A DNA stretch of 64,000 bases from Jannaschia sp. M317 (GTDB lineage Bacteria > Pseudomonadota > Alphaproteobacteria > Rhodobacterales > Rhodobacteraceae): contig NZ_CP081155.1 in the NCBI RefSeq assembly GCF_025141175.1, positions 151,001 to 215,000 on the forward strand. The letters are read 5' to 3'. The notes below the pieces were generated by a model, which was not told the origin of the DNA, ran no database searches, and worked only from the letters and a program-made list of their open reading frames with translations. Positions 16,784 through 24,616 of this stretch are shown piece by piece. A program made the translations under genes and the position numbers. The stretch's first letter is position 1, and each line of letters begins with the position of its first letter.

Positions 16784-16786
16784 GGC

Positions 16787-17134
16787 ATGAAAAGATTGCT
16801 TCTGCCCCTCATATTCCTGGCTGCCCCCGCCCTGGCCGATGCGCCGGTGGTCGAAGACGCGGTCGCCACACAAACCGCAAGCGGCTGGTCGTTCAGCGTG
16901 ACAGTCAGGCATCCAGACACCGGATGGGATCACTATGCCGATGGCTGGGCCATCCTGGCACCCGATGGGACGGAACTGGGCTATCGCAAGCTACATCACC
17001 CCCACGAGACAGAGCAGCCGTTCACCCGGTCGCTGGGCGGCGTGACACTCCCGGCGGGGATCGAGACGGTGACGATTCGCGCCCATGACAGCGTCCATGG
17101 CTGGGGCGAAGGCTACAGTCTGGATCTGCCCTGA
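16787..17134 (+). CDS. Small secreted protein of unknown function
   Basis: 115 aa with a clear signal peptide (MKRLLLPLIFLAAPALA, cleavage near ADAP). The mature domain is compact and beta-rich, with repeated His/Trp (VRHPDTGWDHYADGWAI, KLHHPHETEQPF, SVHGWGEGYSLDLP). It begins 3 nt after the DUF599 stop, so the two are co-transcribed. I do not recognise the function; the His-rich segment could bind a metal, but this is speculative. Confidence 0.72.
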   Translation: MKRLLLPLIFLAAPALADAPVVEDAVATQTASGWSFSVTVRHPDTGWDHYADGWAILAPDGTELGYRKLHHPHETEQPFTRSLGGVTLPAGIETVTIRAHDSVHGWGEGYSLDLP

Positions 17135-17141
17135 CACTCTG

Positions 17142-17771
17142 TCAGTAGAGGCGCGTCGCCTCGTCTTCGCTGTGGATCTTCTGCACTTGATGAAGGCTCT
17201 GGTCGGTCTCCACCACGGATTTCACCCATTCCGCCAGCGTCGGCGCGCCTCCGGCCAGGGTCCAACTTTCTGGGTGCCAGAGACGGGAACGGACGTAGGC
17301 CTTGGCGCAATGCATGAAAACCTGCGTGACGTGAACGACCAGGACCAGATCCGGCAGACGCCCGTTGATCGCGAAGGGTGCGCGCAAGGCGTCGTCTGCC
17401 GCGATACGCCCCGTGCCCGCAATGCGCAGGGTATCCTTGTGACCTGGGATCGTGAACAGCAGGCCAAGTTGCGGATTGGTCAGCAGATTCTCGAAGCTGT
17501 CGAGGCGGTGATTGCCCAGCCGGTCCGGGATCAGAAGGGTGCGATCGTCGTGGACTGTGACAAAGCCCGGCGCATCGCCCCGTGGGGACACGTCGTGCCG
17601 CCCATCGGCCGCAGATGTCGACAGGACACAGAAGGGCGACCTGGCAATGAAGGCCCGCGCGACCTCGTTGACGTGGTCGGCGTCCTTGCGGCTGGCGTTG
17701 CCGGTCCAGCGCGGCAGGACGGCGCGCAGCTCGGGCTCGGTTCTGATCGGATTGGAAATGTTAACTGCCAT
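17142..17771 (-). CDS. Pyridoxamine 5'-phosphate oxidase-family flavin protein
   Basis: FMN-binding split-barrel protein of 209 aa. The central RSPFCVLSTSAADGRHDVSPRGDAPGFVTV segment and LLIPDRLGNHRLDSFENLLTNPQLGLLFTIPG match the PPOX group that also acts on pyridoxamine-like or F420/FMN substrates (MSMEG_1061-like). No membrane segment. It converges with the upstream small secreted protein gene, with only 7 nt between their ends. Confidence 0.82.
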   Translation of the reverse strand: MAVNISNPIRTEPELRAVLPRWTGNASRKDADHVNEVARAFIARSPFCVLSTSAADGRHDVSPRGDAPGFVTVHDDRTLLIPDRLGNHRLDSFENLLTNPQLGLLFTIPGHKDTLRIAGTGRIAADDALRAPFAINGRLPDLVLVVHVTQVFMHCAKAYVRSRLWHPESWTLAGGAPTLAEWVKSVVETDQSLHQVQKIHSEDEATRLY

Positions 17772-17827
17772 GATGCCCCCCCTGGATGGCTTCGGGGCAG
17801 CATGGCACGGGGACGGCGGGGCCCCCT

Positions 17828-17861
17828 AAAAGAAAAAGGACGCGCCGTTCCCGGCACGCCC
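17828..17861 (-). terminator. Intrinsic terminator of the cold-shock gene
   Basis: Read on the minus strand, GGGCGTGCCG (17861-17852), loop GGAA and CGGCGCGTCC (17847-17838) form a 10-bp stem with two G.U pairs, followed by TTTTTCTTTT (17837-17828). This is a classical Rho-independent terminator placed about 40 nt after the cspA stop. Confidence 0.85.
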
Positions 17862-17897
17862 CTGCATCACTTGGTGCGCCCGAAGGCGCGGCCGGCC

Positions 17898-18104
17898 TCA
17901 GGCCAGGGCCAGATTCGTCGCGCTCTCGCGGCCGTCACGGCCGGGCTCGATGTCGAAGGTCACTTTCTGGTTGTCGGCCAGACCGGTCAGACCGGCGCGC
18001 TCGACTGCAGAAATGTGCACGAAGACGTCCTTGGACGCCCCATCGGGTGCGATAAAGCCGAAGCCTTTAGTTTCGTTGAACCATTTGACGGTGCCAGTAG
18101 CCAT
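17898..18104 (-). CDS. cspA: Cold-shock domain protein (CspA family)
   Basis: 68-aa single cold-shock domain that binds single-stranded RNA/DNA. RNP1-like KGFGFIAPD and RNP2-like DVFVHISAV are intact, after [14 protein letters not shown]. The 190-bp region upstream is AT-richer than its surroundings and would give a long 5' leader, as is usual for csp genes. A strong intrinsic terminator follows. Paralogue identity (A-E) cannot be decided. Confidence 0.93.
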   Translation of the reverse strand: MATGTVKWFNETKGFGFIAPDGASKDVFVHISAVERAGLTGLADNQKVTFDIEPGRDGRESATNLALA

Positions 18105-18296
18105 CGTCTGTCTCCTATAATACTGCCCACGGGATGCGGCAGGTCGGCTTAGTCAGGGCTAGATCGGGTGACTGAATCCGGAAGGAGCGGTCGCGATAGA
18201 GATAACGTAGCAAGCACCACGTCGGGCTTTTGCGACTCAAATACAAGGGGAAACTCATTATATTTCGATGACAGCAGGAAGCTGCCTACGATTCAA

Positions 18297-19088
18297 TCAC
18301 GCGGAATGGGCCCCGTCTGCCAGGGTTTTCACATAGGCCAGAACGTCGGCCACGCTGTCGCCCTTGGCAATCCGGTCCACAATCGCCGAACCGACGACAC
18401 AACCATCGGCCACGGCGGCGATGTCGCGCGACGCGTCGGGCGTCTTGATGCCGAAACCGACGATGACCGGCAGATCGGTCGAAGCTTTGATTCGGGCCAC
18501 TTCGGGGCCGACCTTGTCAGCGCTGGCAGACCCCGACCCGGTGATTCCGGTGATCGAGACATAATAGACAAAGCCGGACGTGTTCTGCAGCACCTTTGGC
18601 AGACGCTTTGCATCGGTGGTTGGGGTGGCCAGACGAATGAAATTCAGACCCGCGGCCTGGGCGGGCAAGCACAGCTCTTCGTCTTCTTCGGGCGGCAGAT
18701 CGACGATGATCAGACCGTCAACGCCCGCTTCCTTGGCCTGCGCCAGGAAGGTATCGACGCCGCGCGAATAGATCGGGTTGTAATAGCCCATCAGCACGAC
18801 CGGCGTGGTGGTGTTTTCGGCGCGCAGCGCACGGACCGTGTCCAGCGTCGCATCCAGGGTCATCCCACCTTCCAGCGCGCGCTGACCGGCAAGCTGGATT
18901 GTGGGGCCATCGGCCATGGGATCGGTGAAGGGCAGGCCCAATTCGATGATGTCGACGCCAGCCGCGGGCAGCCCCTTGACCACCTCGGTGGCGGTGGGCG
19001 CATCGGGATCGCCTGCCATGACATAGGCCACGAAAGCCTTGCGGCCCTCAGATTTGAGGCGGGCGAAGGTATCGTCGATGCGGGTCAT
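18297..19088 (-). CDS. trpA: Tryptophan synthase alpha chain
   Basis: 263-aa TIM-barrel subunit that cleaves indole-3-glycerol phosphate to indole and G3P. The catalytic Glu and Asp are in [18 protein letters not shown], and the phosphate site is in [10 protein letters not shown] and [17 protein letters not shown] precedes ATG 19088. trpB is not adjacent in the window: a plus-strand gene follows upstream, so trpA is apparently transcribed alone here. Confidence 0.95.
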   Translation of the reverse strand: MTRIDDTFARLKSEGRKAFVAYVMAGDPDAPTATEVVKGLPAAGVDIIELGLPFTDPMADGPTIQLAGQRALEGGMTLDATLDTVRALRAENTTTPVVLMGYYNPIYSRGVDTFLAQAKEAGVDGLIIVDLPPEEDEELCLPAQAAGLNFIRLATPTTDAKRLPKVLQNTSGFVYYVSITGITGSGSASADKVGPEVARIKASTDLPVIVGFGIKTPDASRDIAAVADGCVVGSAIVDRIAKGDSVADVLAYVKTLADGAHSA

Positions 19089-19351
19089 GGGCCCCTCCTT
19101 GATCTTGGCGACCGGAGTGCGACACCCGGACGGGAAGGTCAATCGCTTGCACCCCCGAGAGGACAGGTTGGTCACCGATTGGGGTCAGAAGCGGCCCGAG
19201 TGCCGCCCCCCCATGCAGGGGGCGGATACCAGGGCACGGCCAATTGGTTGCAGACGAAGTAGACAAGGCAGGCCCCGTTCAATTCTCTGCGTCAAGGAAC
19301 ACAATGGGGTCGGGTCTGGAACTTTTCAGTCGCCACACCCATTTGGTCTGC

Positions 19352-19537
19352 ATGAATTACTTGCTCGCCATTCTGCTGCCGCCCCTGTCGATCCTTCTGG
19401 CAGGTCGCCCGATCGTCGGCATCCTGACCTTTCTGATCTGGATACCCGCCTTGTTGCTGTCGGGTGGGTTGACCCATCCGATGTTCATCCTGCTGGCGTG
19501 GTTTATCATTTTCGAAGGACGCAATCGATCTGACTGA
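19352..19537 (+). CDS. Small YqaE/Pmp3-like membrane protein
   Basis: 61 aa, almost all hydrophobic, with two predicted helices (NYLLAILLPPLSILLAG and IVGILTFLIWIPALLLSG) and a polar tail FEGRNRSD. Size and LPP..ILLAG pattern resemble the YqaE/Pmp3 proteolipid family that affects membrane potential under stress, but similarity is modest. The start at ATG 19352 omits an unrelated-looking upstream extension (to 19244). Confidence 0.6.
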   Translation: MNYLLAILLPPLSILLAGRPIVGILTFLIWIPALLLSGGLTHPMFILLAWFIIFEGRNRSD

Positions 19538-19567
19538 TCGCAAAGGAGCGGTTGCGAAGCCGTGGTC

Positions 19568-19596
19568 GGATTTGAGTATTTTTGCCGAGAAGAAGC
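19568..19596 (+). repeat. Intergenic TTTGAGTATTTTTGCC element
   Basis: A stretch beginning GGATTTGAGTATTTTTGCC and continuing GAGAAGAAGC lies between the small membrane protein gene and ychF. From memory, near-identical AT-rich stretches of this form recur at gene boundaries in many Rhodobacteraceae genomes; I cannot confirm copy number here, and only one copy was noticed in this window. Confidence 0.45.
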
Positions 19597-19709
19597 CCCG
19601 GCCAGGGATGAGAGAACAATTTTAGTCAATTTGTGTGGAAATGGGGTCACCCTTGCCCCGCCCCCCTGCCCCGGCTATGGCGACGCGGTCTGAACCGGAG
19701 GGTGTCAAT

Positions 19710-20807
19710 ATGGGCTTCAAGATGGGCATCGTGGGTCTGCCGAACGTCGGCAAGTCGACCCTGTTCAACGCGCTGACGCGCACTGCCGCCGCGCAGGCCG
19801 CCAACTTTCCGTTTTGTACGATTGACCCCAACGTGGGCGATGTTGCCGTGCCGGACGCCCGTCTGGATACCTTGGCCGCCATTGCCAAATCGAAAGAGAC
19901 CATCCCGACGCGGATGACCTTTGTGGACATCGCCGGTCTGGTAAAGGGTGCCTCCAAGGGCGAAGGGCTGGGCAATCAGTTCCTGGCCAACATCCGCGAG
20001 ACGGACGCCATCGCCCATGTCCTGCGCTGTTTCGAGGACGGCGACGTGACCCACGTTGAGGATCGTGTGAATCCGGTCGAGGACGCCGAGATCATCGAGA
20101 CCGAGCTGATGATCGCCGACATGGAATCGATCGAAAAGCGGCTGCAGGGCTTGTCCCGCAAGGTCCGGGGCGGCGACAAGGAGGCAGTCCAGCAGGAACG
20201 CCTGTTGAAGATGGCCCTGTCCGCGCTGGAAAGCGGTCAACCGGCACGCACGGTCGAGGTGGCCGACGACGATCTGAAGGCCTGGTCCCTGCTGCAAATG
20301 CTGACGTCCAAGCCGATCCTCTATGTGTGCAACGTCGACGAAGGTTCCGCCGCCGAAGGCAACGCCCATTCCGCCGCCGTGGCGGCCATGGCCGAGGCGC
20401 AGGGGGCCGCCCATGTCATCATCTCTGCCCAGATCGAAGAGGAAATCGCCCAGCTGTCCGACGAGGAAGCCGCCGAATTCCTGTCCGAGATGGGCCTCGA
20501 AGAGCCGGGGCTGGATCGGTTGATCCGCGCGGGTTATTCCCTGCTGTCGCTGGAAACCTATTTTACCGTCGGTCCGAAAGAGGCCCGCGCCTGGACAATC
20601 CGTCAGGGTACCAGCGCGCCGAAAGCAGCGGGCGTGATTCACGGGGACTTCGAAAAGGGTTTCATTCGGGCCGAGACCATTGCCTACGACGATTTCGTCA
20701 CGCTGGGGGGGGAGCAGCCCGCCAAGGAAGCCGGCAAGATGCGGGCCGAGGGCAAGGCCTATATCGTCAAGGACGGCGACGTCCTGCATTTCCTGTTCAA
20801 CACCTGA
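19710..20807 (+). CDS. ychF: Redox-regulated ribosome-binding ATPase YchF (Obg family)
   Basis: 365-aa P-loop NTPase, the normal YchF length. The G1 motif is GLPNVGKST and G3 is DIAGLVKGAS. The G4 position reads CNVDEGS instead of NKxD, the change that gives YchF its ATP preference. A C-terminal TGS domain (FTVGPKEARAWTIRQGTSAPKAAGVIHGDF) is present. ATG 19710 is preceded by CCGGAGG. Monocistronic as far as seen. Confidence 0.95.
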   Translation: MGFKMGIVGLPNVGKSTLFNALTRTAAAQAANFPFCTIDPNVGDVAVPDARLDTLAAIAKSKETIPTRMTFVDIAGLVKGASKGEGLGNQFLANIRETDAIAHVLRCFEDGDVTHVEDRVNPVEDAEIIETELMIADMESIEKRLQGLSRKVRGGDKEAVQQERLLKMALSALESGQPARTVEVADDDLKAWSLLQMLTSKPILYVCNVDEGSAAEGNAHSAAVAAMAEAQGAAHVIISAQIEEEIAQLSDEEAAEFLSEMGLEEPGLDRLIRAGYSLLSLETYFTVGPKEARAWTIRQGTSAPKAAGVIHGDFEKGFIRAETIAYDDFVTLGGEQPAKEAGKMRAEGKAYIVKDGDVLHFLFNT

Positions 20808-20962
20808 ATGTGTCACGGACCCAACGCCCGGACTGCCGGGTCTTGTGATCCTGTTGCCCTGATTGAATTGTGATCAAGGAAACCTTGTCGGCGCTCAGGC
20901 GTTGTGTTGAGACATATGCGACAGAGATGTCCGACGGCGATGGATGGAGCGGGAGACGAGTG

Positions 20963-21526
20963 ATGCAGAGACGTGAATTGATCGCCGGTGGGGCGGCTTT
21001 GGGCTTGATGGGCCTTGGCGCGGTAGAAGCCAATGCGCAGGGCACCCCCCTGTCGATGCAGCCTGTCGAGGTCCGGATCCGTGCGGATATCGCCCCGAAC
21101 GAGGTTCACGTGATCCCCGACGCCTTCATGCTGTATTGGACCCAGCCGAACCAACGCGCCATTCGCTACATGGTGCGGGTCGGCCGCGACGACCTGTATG
21201 AGCCGGGCGAGTATTTCGTCGGGGCCAAGAAGGAATGGCCGAGCTGGACCCCGACCCCCGCCATGATCGAGCGCAACCCTGCCTACAAGCAGTGGGAAGA
21301 CGGACAGCCGGGTGGGCCGAACAACCCGCTGGGCGCGCGCGCGCTCTACCTGTTTCAGCCGGGGCGGGGCGACACGTTCCTGCGCGTCCATGGCACCAAC
21401 GCGCCCAGCACGATCGGCCGGGCCGTATCGAATGGCTGCGCGGGAATGCTCAACGACCATATCGTCGATCTTTACAGCCGCGTGCCGATGCGCAGCCGGG
21501 TGGTGCTCCATCCGAAGACGGCCTGA
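20963..21526 (+). CDS. L,D-transpeptidase (YkuD domain), exported
   Basis: 187-aa cell-wall cross-linking enzyme. The YkuD catalytic region shows HGTNAPSTIG and the Cys motif SNGCAGMLNDHIVDLY. The N-terminus MQRRELIAGGAALGLMGLG has a twin-arginine pair before a hydrophobic stretch and ANAQ, suggesting Tat-type export. ATG 20963 is chosen for its GGAGA Shine-Dalgarno and because the signal peptide starts there. A strong terminator follows. Confidence 0.88.
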   Translation: MQRRELIAGGAALGLMGLGAVEANAQGTPLSMQPVEVRIRADIAPNEVHVIPDAFMLYWTQPNQRAIRYMVRVGRDDLYEPGEYFVGAKKEWPSWTPTPAMIERNPAYKQWEDGQPGGPNNPLGARALYLFQPGRGDTFLRVHGTNAPSTIGRAVSNGCAGMLNDHIVDLYSRVPMRSRVVLHPKTA

Positions 21527-21551
21527 CTGCGGGTCGCATCCCCTCCGACAG

Positions 21552-21579
21552 GGCCCGGTTTCACGACCGGGCCTTTTTT
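21552..21579 (+). terminator. Intrinsic terminator after the L,D-transpeptidase gene
   Basis: GGCCCGGT (21552-21559) pairs with ACCGGGCC (21566-21573) and is followed by six T residues. Confidence 0.88.
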
Positions 21580-21670
21580 AATGGGTAGAATGTGCCTGCA
21601 CGAAAATTTGCCTGTCCTGCACAGGAATATCGCCTTGTTTCCTCAGCTTTCGCCACGTAGACCGACCAGC

Positions 21671-21760
21671 GGAGACGTGGCCGAGTGGTCGAAGGCGCTC
21701 CCCTGCTAAGGGAGTAGGCGGGAAACCGTCTCGAGGGTTCGAATCCCTTCGTCTCCGCCA
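21671..21760 (+). tRNA. tRNA-Ser (anticodon GCT)
   Basis: 90-nt class II tRNA with encoded CCA. The acceptor GGAGACG pairs with CGTCTCC, the D-arm is GGCCGAGTGGTCGAAGGC, the anticodon loop CTGCTAA in a CTCCC/GGGAG stem gives GCT (decodes AGC/AGU), then comes a long variable arm and a GGGTTCGAATCCC T-arm. A tyrosine integrase gene begins about 140 nt downstream, so this tRNA is the probable integration site of the adjacent phage remnant. Confidence 0.97.
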
Positions 21761-21903
21761 GATTTTTCACCCCACCAGTGACGTTCTAGCCTTATAAACA
21801 AGGGCTTTTGCGTCGTTTTCGCTCTAAGCCATCCGTCAAAACTGCTTGATTTGCTGCACAATCGTCTGCACACTCTGTGATACCACGGCGGAAGGCAGAC
21901 CGA

Positions 21904-23172
21904 ATGACCATCACCAAGCGCGGCAGCAGCTATTACCTTCGCAAGCGGGTGCCCCGGCGCTATCAGTCGGTGGAGTCGCGCGGCGTGGTCTGGATCAGCC
22001 TGCACACCGATTCTGAGACTGTGGCAAAGGTGAAGGCCCCGGCGGCGTGGTCCCATCTGATCGAAGGTTGGGAAGCCCGTCTTGCCGGTGACACGTCCGA
22101 CGCCGAACGCCGGTTCGATGCCGCCCGCGAATTGGCGGCTGTGCGGGGCTTTCGATACCTGCCCTTCGATAAGGTGGCAGACCTGCCGATTGCCGAATTG
22201 CGGGCGCGGCTGGACGCGGCCAAGGGGCGCGACGGTGAGCCTGACACGCGCGAAGCGGCGGCTGTGCTGGGGGGCACGGCGGAACCTGCCATCACAGTCA
22301 CGCGGGCGCTGGACCTGTTCTGGACGCTGGCCAAGGACAAGTCGCTGGGGAAGTCTGCCGATCAGTTGCGGCGTTGGGAAACCCCCCGCAAGAAAGCCGT
22401 GGCCAACTTCGTCGCGGTCGTCGGGGACAAGCCGCTCGCAGAGATTTCCGGCGACGACATGCTTGATTTCCGGCAATGGTGGACGGAACGGCTGGAGTCC
22501 GAAGGGCTGACACCGAATAGCGCCAACAAGGATTTGATCCACCTTGGCGACGTGATGAAGACCGTTAACAAGATGAAACGGCTGGGGCTTGTCCTTCCCC
22601 TGTCCGACCTGTCGTTCAAAGAGGGTGAGGCCAAACAGCGCCCGCCGTTCAGCACAGCTTGGATCACGGAACGGCTTCTGGCCCCTGGCGCACTGGACGG
22701 CTTGAACACGGAAGCGCGTTGTGTGGTGCTGGGGATGGTCAACACCGGATACCGGCCCAGCGAAGGGGCGAACCTGTTGCCCGCCCATATCCGGCTTGCA
22801 GACAGGGTGCCGCATATCTCGATTGAACCGGCGGGACGGCAATTGAAGTCGGCCTATGCGCGCCGGATCATCCCGCTTGCCGGGGTCAGCCTTGAAGCCT
22901 TCAAAGAATGTCCGAAAGGGTTCCCCCGCTATCGGGACAACGCCAGCCTGTCGGCCACTGTGAACAAGTTCCTGCGGGAACGCGGGTTGATGGAGTCGCC
23001 CGATCACGTCCTTTACAGCCTGCGGCACAGTTTTGAGGACCGGATGCTGAATGCCGGAATTGATGACCGGATCAGGCGCGACCTGTTCGGGCACCGCCTC
23101 ACACGCGAGCGCTACGGCAAGGGGGCATCGCTGGACCATCTTGCAGAGTGCATTCAACGGGTTGCGCTTTGA
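21904..23172 (+). CDS. Tyrosine-recombinase integrase (DUF6538-type N-terminus)
   Basis: 422-aa phage-type integrase. The N-terminus MTITKRGSSYYLRKRVPRRY is the short arm-binding segment seen in many alphaproteobacterial integrases, followed by a SAM-like core-binding domain. Catalytic residues: Arg284 in NTGYRPSEG, Arg374 in YSLRHSFEDRM (a Tyr replaces the usual His of HxLR), His397 in GHRLTRERY and nucleophile Tyr404. It looks intact. It lies downstream of tRNA-Ser and faces the phage genes, which are on the other strand. Confidence 0.9.
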   Translation: MTITKRGSSYYLRKRVPRRYQSVESRGVVWISLHTDSETVAKVKAPAAWSHLIEGWEARLAGDTSDAERRFDAARELAAVRGFRYLPFDKVADLPIAELRARLDAAKGRDGEPDTREAAAVLGGTAEPAITVTRALDLFWTLAKDKSLGKSADQLRRWETPRKKAVANFVAVVGDKPLAEISGDDMLDFRQWWTERLESEGLTPNSANKDLIHLGDVMKTVNKMKRLGLVLPLSDLSFKEGEAKQRPPFSTAWITERLLAPGALDGLNTEARCVVLGMVNTGYRPSEGANLLPAHIRLADRVPHISIEPAGRQLKSAYARRIIPLAGVSLEAFKECPKGFPRYRDNASLSATVNKFLRERGLMESPDHVLYSLRHSFEDRMLNAGIDDRIRRDLFGHRLTRERYGKGASLDHLAECIQRVAL

Positions 23173-23363
23173 GCGGCCACAGCCCGCGCACGGGCCAGCG
23201 CGCCGCCTGACATGGCGGCTTCTGCGTCTGCCACGTCCCTTTCCAGCCGTTCGAAGATCGGCACGTAAACGGGATCGGCCAAGACCAGCTTGGCAGCGAA
23301 GGCAAGATCGCTTCGGAGTTGTTCAAGGTCGCAGCCGTTGGCCGCGATTGGATCGTGTGACAT
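23154..23363 (-). CDS. Small phage-associated protein of unknown function
   Basis: A 69-codon acidic helical protein (MSHDPIAANGCDLEQLRSDL..., Ala/Glu-rich, predicted coiled) whose end overlaps the integrase end by 19 nt, tail to tail. It follows the DUF2190 gene on the same strand after about 70 nt. No recognised domain. Judged real because of phage-like packing, but not certain. Confidence 0.45.
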   Translation of the reverse strand: MSHDPIAANGCDLEQLRSDLAFAAKLVLADPVYVPIFERLERDVADAEAAMSGGALARARAVAAQSATR

Positions 23364-23432
23364 CTGATTGACCAAACAATTGCGGTGCTGTCAGGCTGAC
23401 GCTTGGTCGTTCCACAGATGATCGGGTGCCGA

Positions 23433-23762
23433 TCAGAAGGTGCCGTTGAGCCGAACCGGGACACTGGCGCTCGGGTTCGCGGCGGCTGTGACGGCCACCC
23501 CGATCTTGGTGTTGCCACTGGCGGTGGATGTGACCACCTTGGCGGTGTCATCCCAATAGACCACAGCCCCTTCGGCAAAGTTGTTCGCGGCCACCTTGGG
23601 CATGTCGAAGACACCGACCGTTACCAGATCGGCAGTTTCGCCACTGGCAGCGTCACCAGCGGCCACGCCGAAGATCAGGCCCGTCTTGCACCCACCGCCA
23701 CTGGTGACGGCGTAGGGGGCTGTGAGGGTCAGGTTTTCCCCCTTCTGCACATAGTTCTTCAT
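23433..23762 (-). CDS. DUF2190-family phage capsid-associated protein
   Basis: 109-aa protein that begins MKNYVQKGENLTLTAPYAVTSGGG, continues with KTGLIFGVAAGDAASGETADLVTVGVFD and ends ...GVAVTAAANPSASVPVRLNGTF. This is the pattern of DUF2190, a small protein encoded next to the major capsid gene in many tailed phages and thought to be a head decoration or accessory protein. AAAGGAC precedes the ATG. It identifies the island as phage-derived; no other capsid genes survive nearby. Confidence 0.82.
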   Translation of the reverse strand: MKNYVQKGENLTLTAPYAVTSGGGCKTGLIFGVAAGDAASGETADLVTVGVFDMPKVAANNFAEGAVVYWDDTAKVVTSTASGNTKIGVAVTAAANPSASVPVRLNGTF

Positions 23763-23937
23763 TTCAGAGTCCTTTCGAGGTTTTGAAGGCTCTGTTGCAC
23801 AAACCCGGTGAGGGATTCATCTTGTGTATCCAGCGTGGTAGCTGGAGGTCATGAACAGACCCACACCCCCCGCCTACAGGATCAGGAACTGGTCGTCTTA
23901 CAATGAAGCGCTCAAGCGTCGTGGATCGCTGACGATC

Positions 23938-23978
23938 CACTGACCGGCAGGGTATTGCGCAGCAATGTCCCGAGAGGT
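23938..23978 (-). repeat. 41-nt palindromic element, copy 1 (reverse orientation)
   Basis: A 41-nt segment between transposase codons ATC and TGG that is absent from the expected protein. Its reverse complement aligns without gaps to copies 2 and 3: ACCTCTCG at the start, CTGCCGGTCA near the end, and an inner stem ATTGC/GCAAT around a TGC loop. 41 is not a multiple of three, so it breaks the frame. Confidence 0.85.
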
Positions 23979-24080
23979 TGGTTCGATCCCACCATGACCT
24001 GGGAAGCCGCACCGACCGGCAAACGGGGCCGACAGCCCGGCTATAGCGATGCCGCGATCCAGACTTGCCTTTCGATGAAG

Positions 24081-24144
24081 GGTGAAGGGCGTCCCGGAAT
24101 TGATCCAGTGGATCAATTCAGCCCTAAACGGGCGGAGCCCCGGG
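24081..24144 (+). repeat. Second-type palindromic insertion (about 61 nt) in the transposase
   Basis: Between codons AAG and CTG, where the family has a single Val codon, there are 64 nt, so about 61 are inserted. The centre is a 10-bp stem, GAATTGATCC and GGATCAATTC, with an AGT loop (24097-24119), flanked by GC-rich arms (GGGCGTCCCG on one side, GGGCGGAGCCCCGGG on the other). It does not align with the 41-nt element. Confidence 0.75.
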
Positions 24145-24312
24145 CTGTTCGGCATGGCGCTCAGGCAGACGACAGGGTTTGTCGAGAGCCTTCTGCGCCT
24201 GACCAGTCTGGGTTGGTCGGTGCCAAACTTCAGCACCCTGAGCCGAAGGCAAAAGACCCTTAAGGTCAACATTCCCTATCGTGGATCAGACGGCCCGCTG
24301 CACCTCTTGATC

Positions 24313-24353
24313 CCCTCTCGTGACATCACTGCGTGATGCACTGCCGGGCAGCG
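24313..24353 (+). repeat. 41-nt palindromic element, copy 2
   Basis: 41 nt inserted between transposase codons ATC and GAC. It starts CCCTCTCG, ends with CTGCCGGGCA plus GCG, and has a perfect inner stem CATCAC/GTGATG around TGC. Stem bases differ from copies 1 and 3 but still pair. Confidence 0.88.
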
Positions 24354-24575
24354 GACAGCACCGGGATCAAGGTCGAGGGCGAAGGGGAATGGAACGCCCG
24401 CAAGCACGGTGGCACCAAGCGCCGCGTCTAGCGCAAGGTCCACATAGGAATTGACGAACAATCGCTGGAAATCCGGGCTGCCGAGTTCACCACCAGCGAC
24501 GTAGGCGACGCGCCCATGCTGCCCGAACTGCTGGACCAGATCCCACCCGATCAAGAGATCGCCAGCGTCACAGCC

Positions 24576-24616
24576 CCCTCTCGGGATCATGCTTTGCATG
24601 ACCCTGCCGGGCAATG
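24576..24616 (+). repeat. 41-nt palindromic element, copy 3
   Basis: 41 nt inserted between transposase codons GCC and GAC. It starts CCCTCTCG, ends with CTGCCGGGCA plus ATG, and has an inner stem TCATGC/GCATGA around TTT. The right-hand junction (G followed by GAC) is like that of copy 2. Confidence 0.88.

Noticed and set aside
24281..24616. CRISPR array suspected from the repeated 41-nt units
   Set aside because: Only three copies, spaced irregularly (23938, 24313, 24576), one inverted, and separated by transposase codons rather than spacers.
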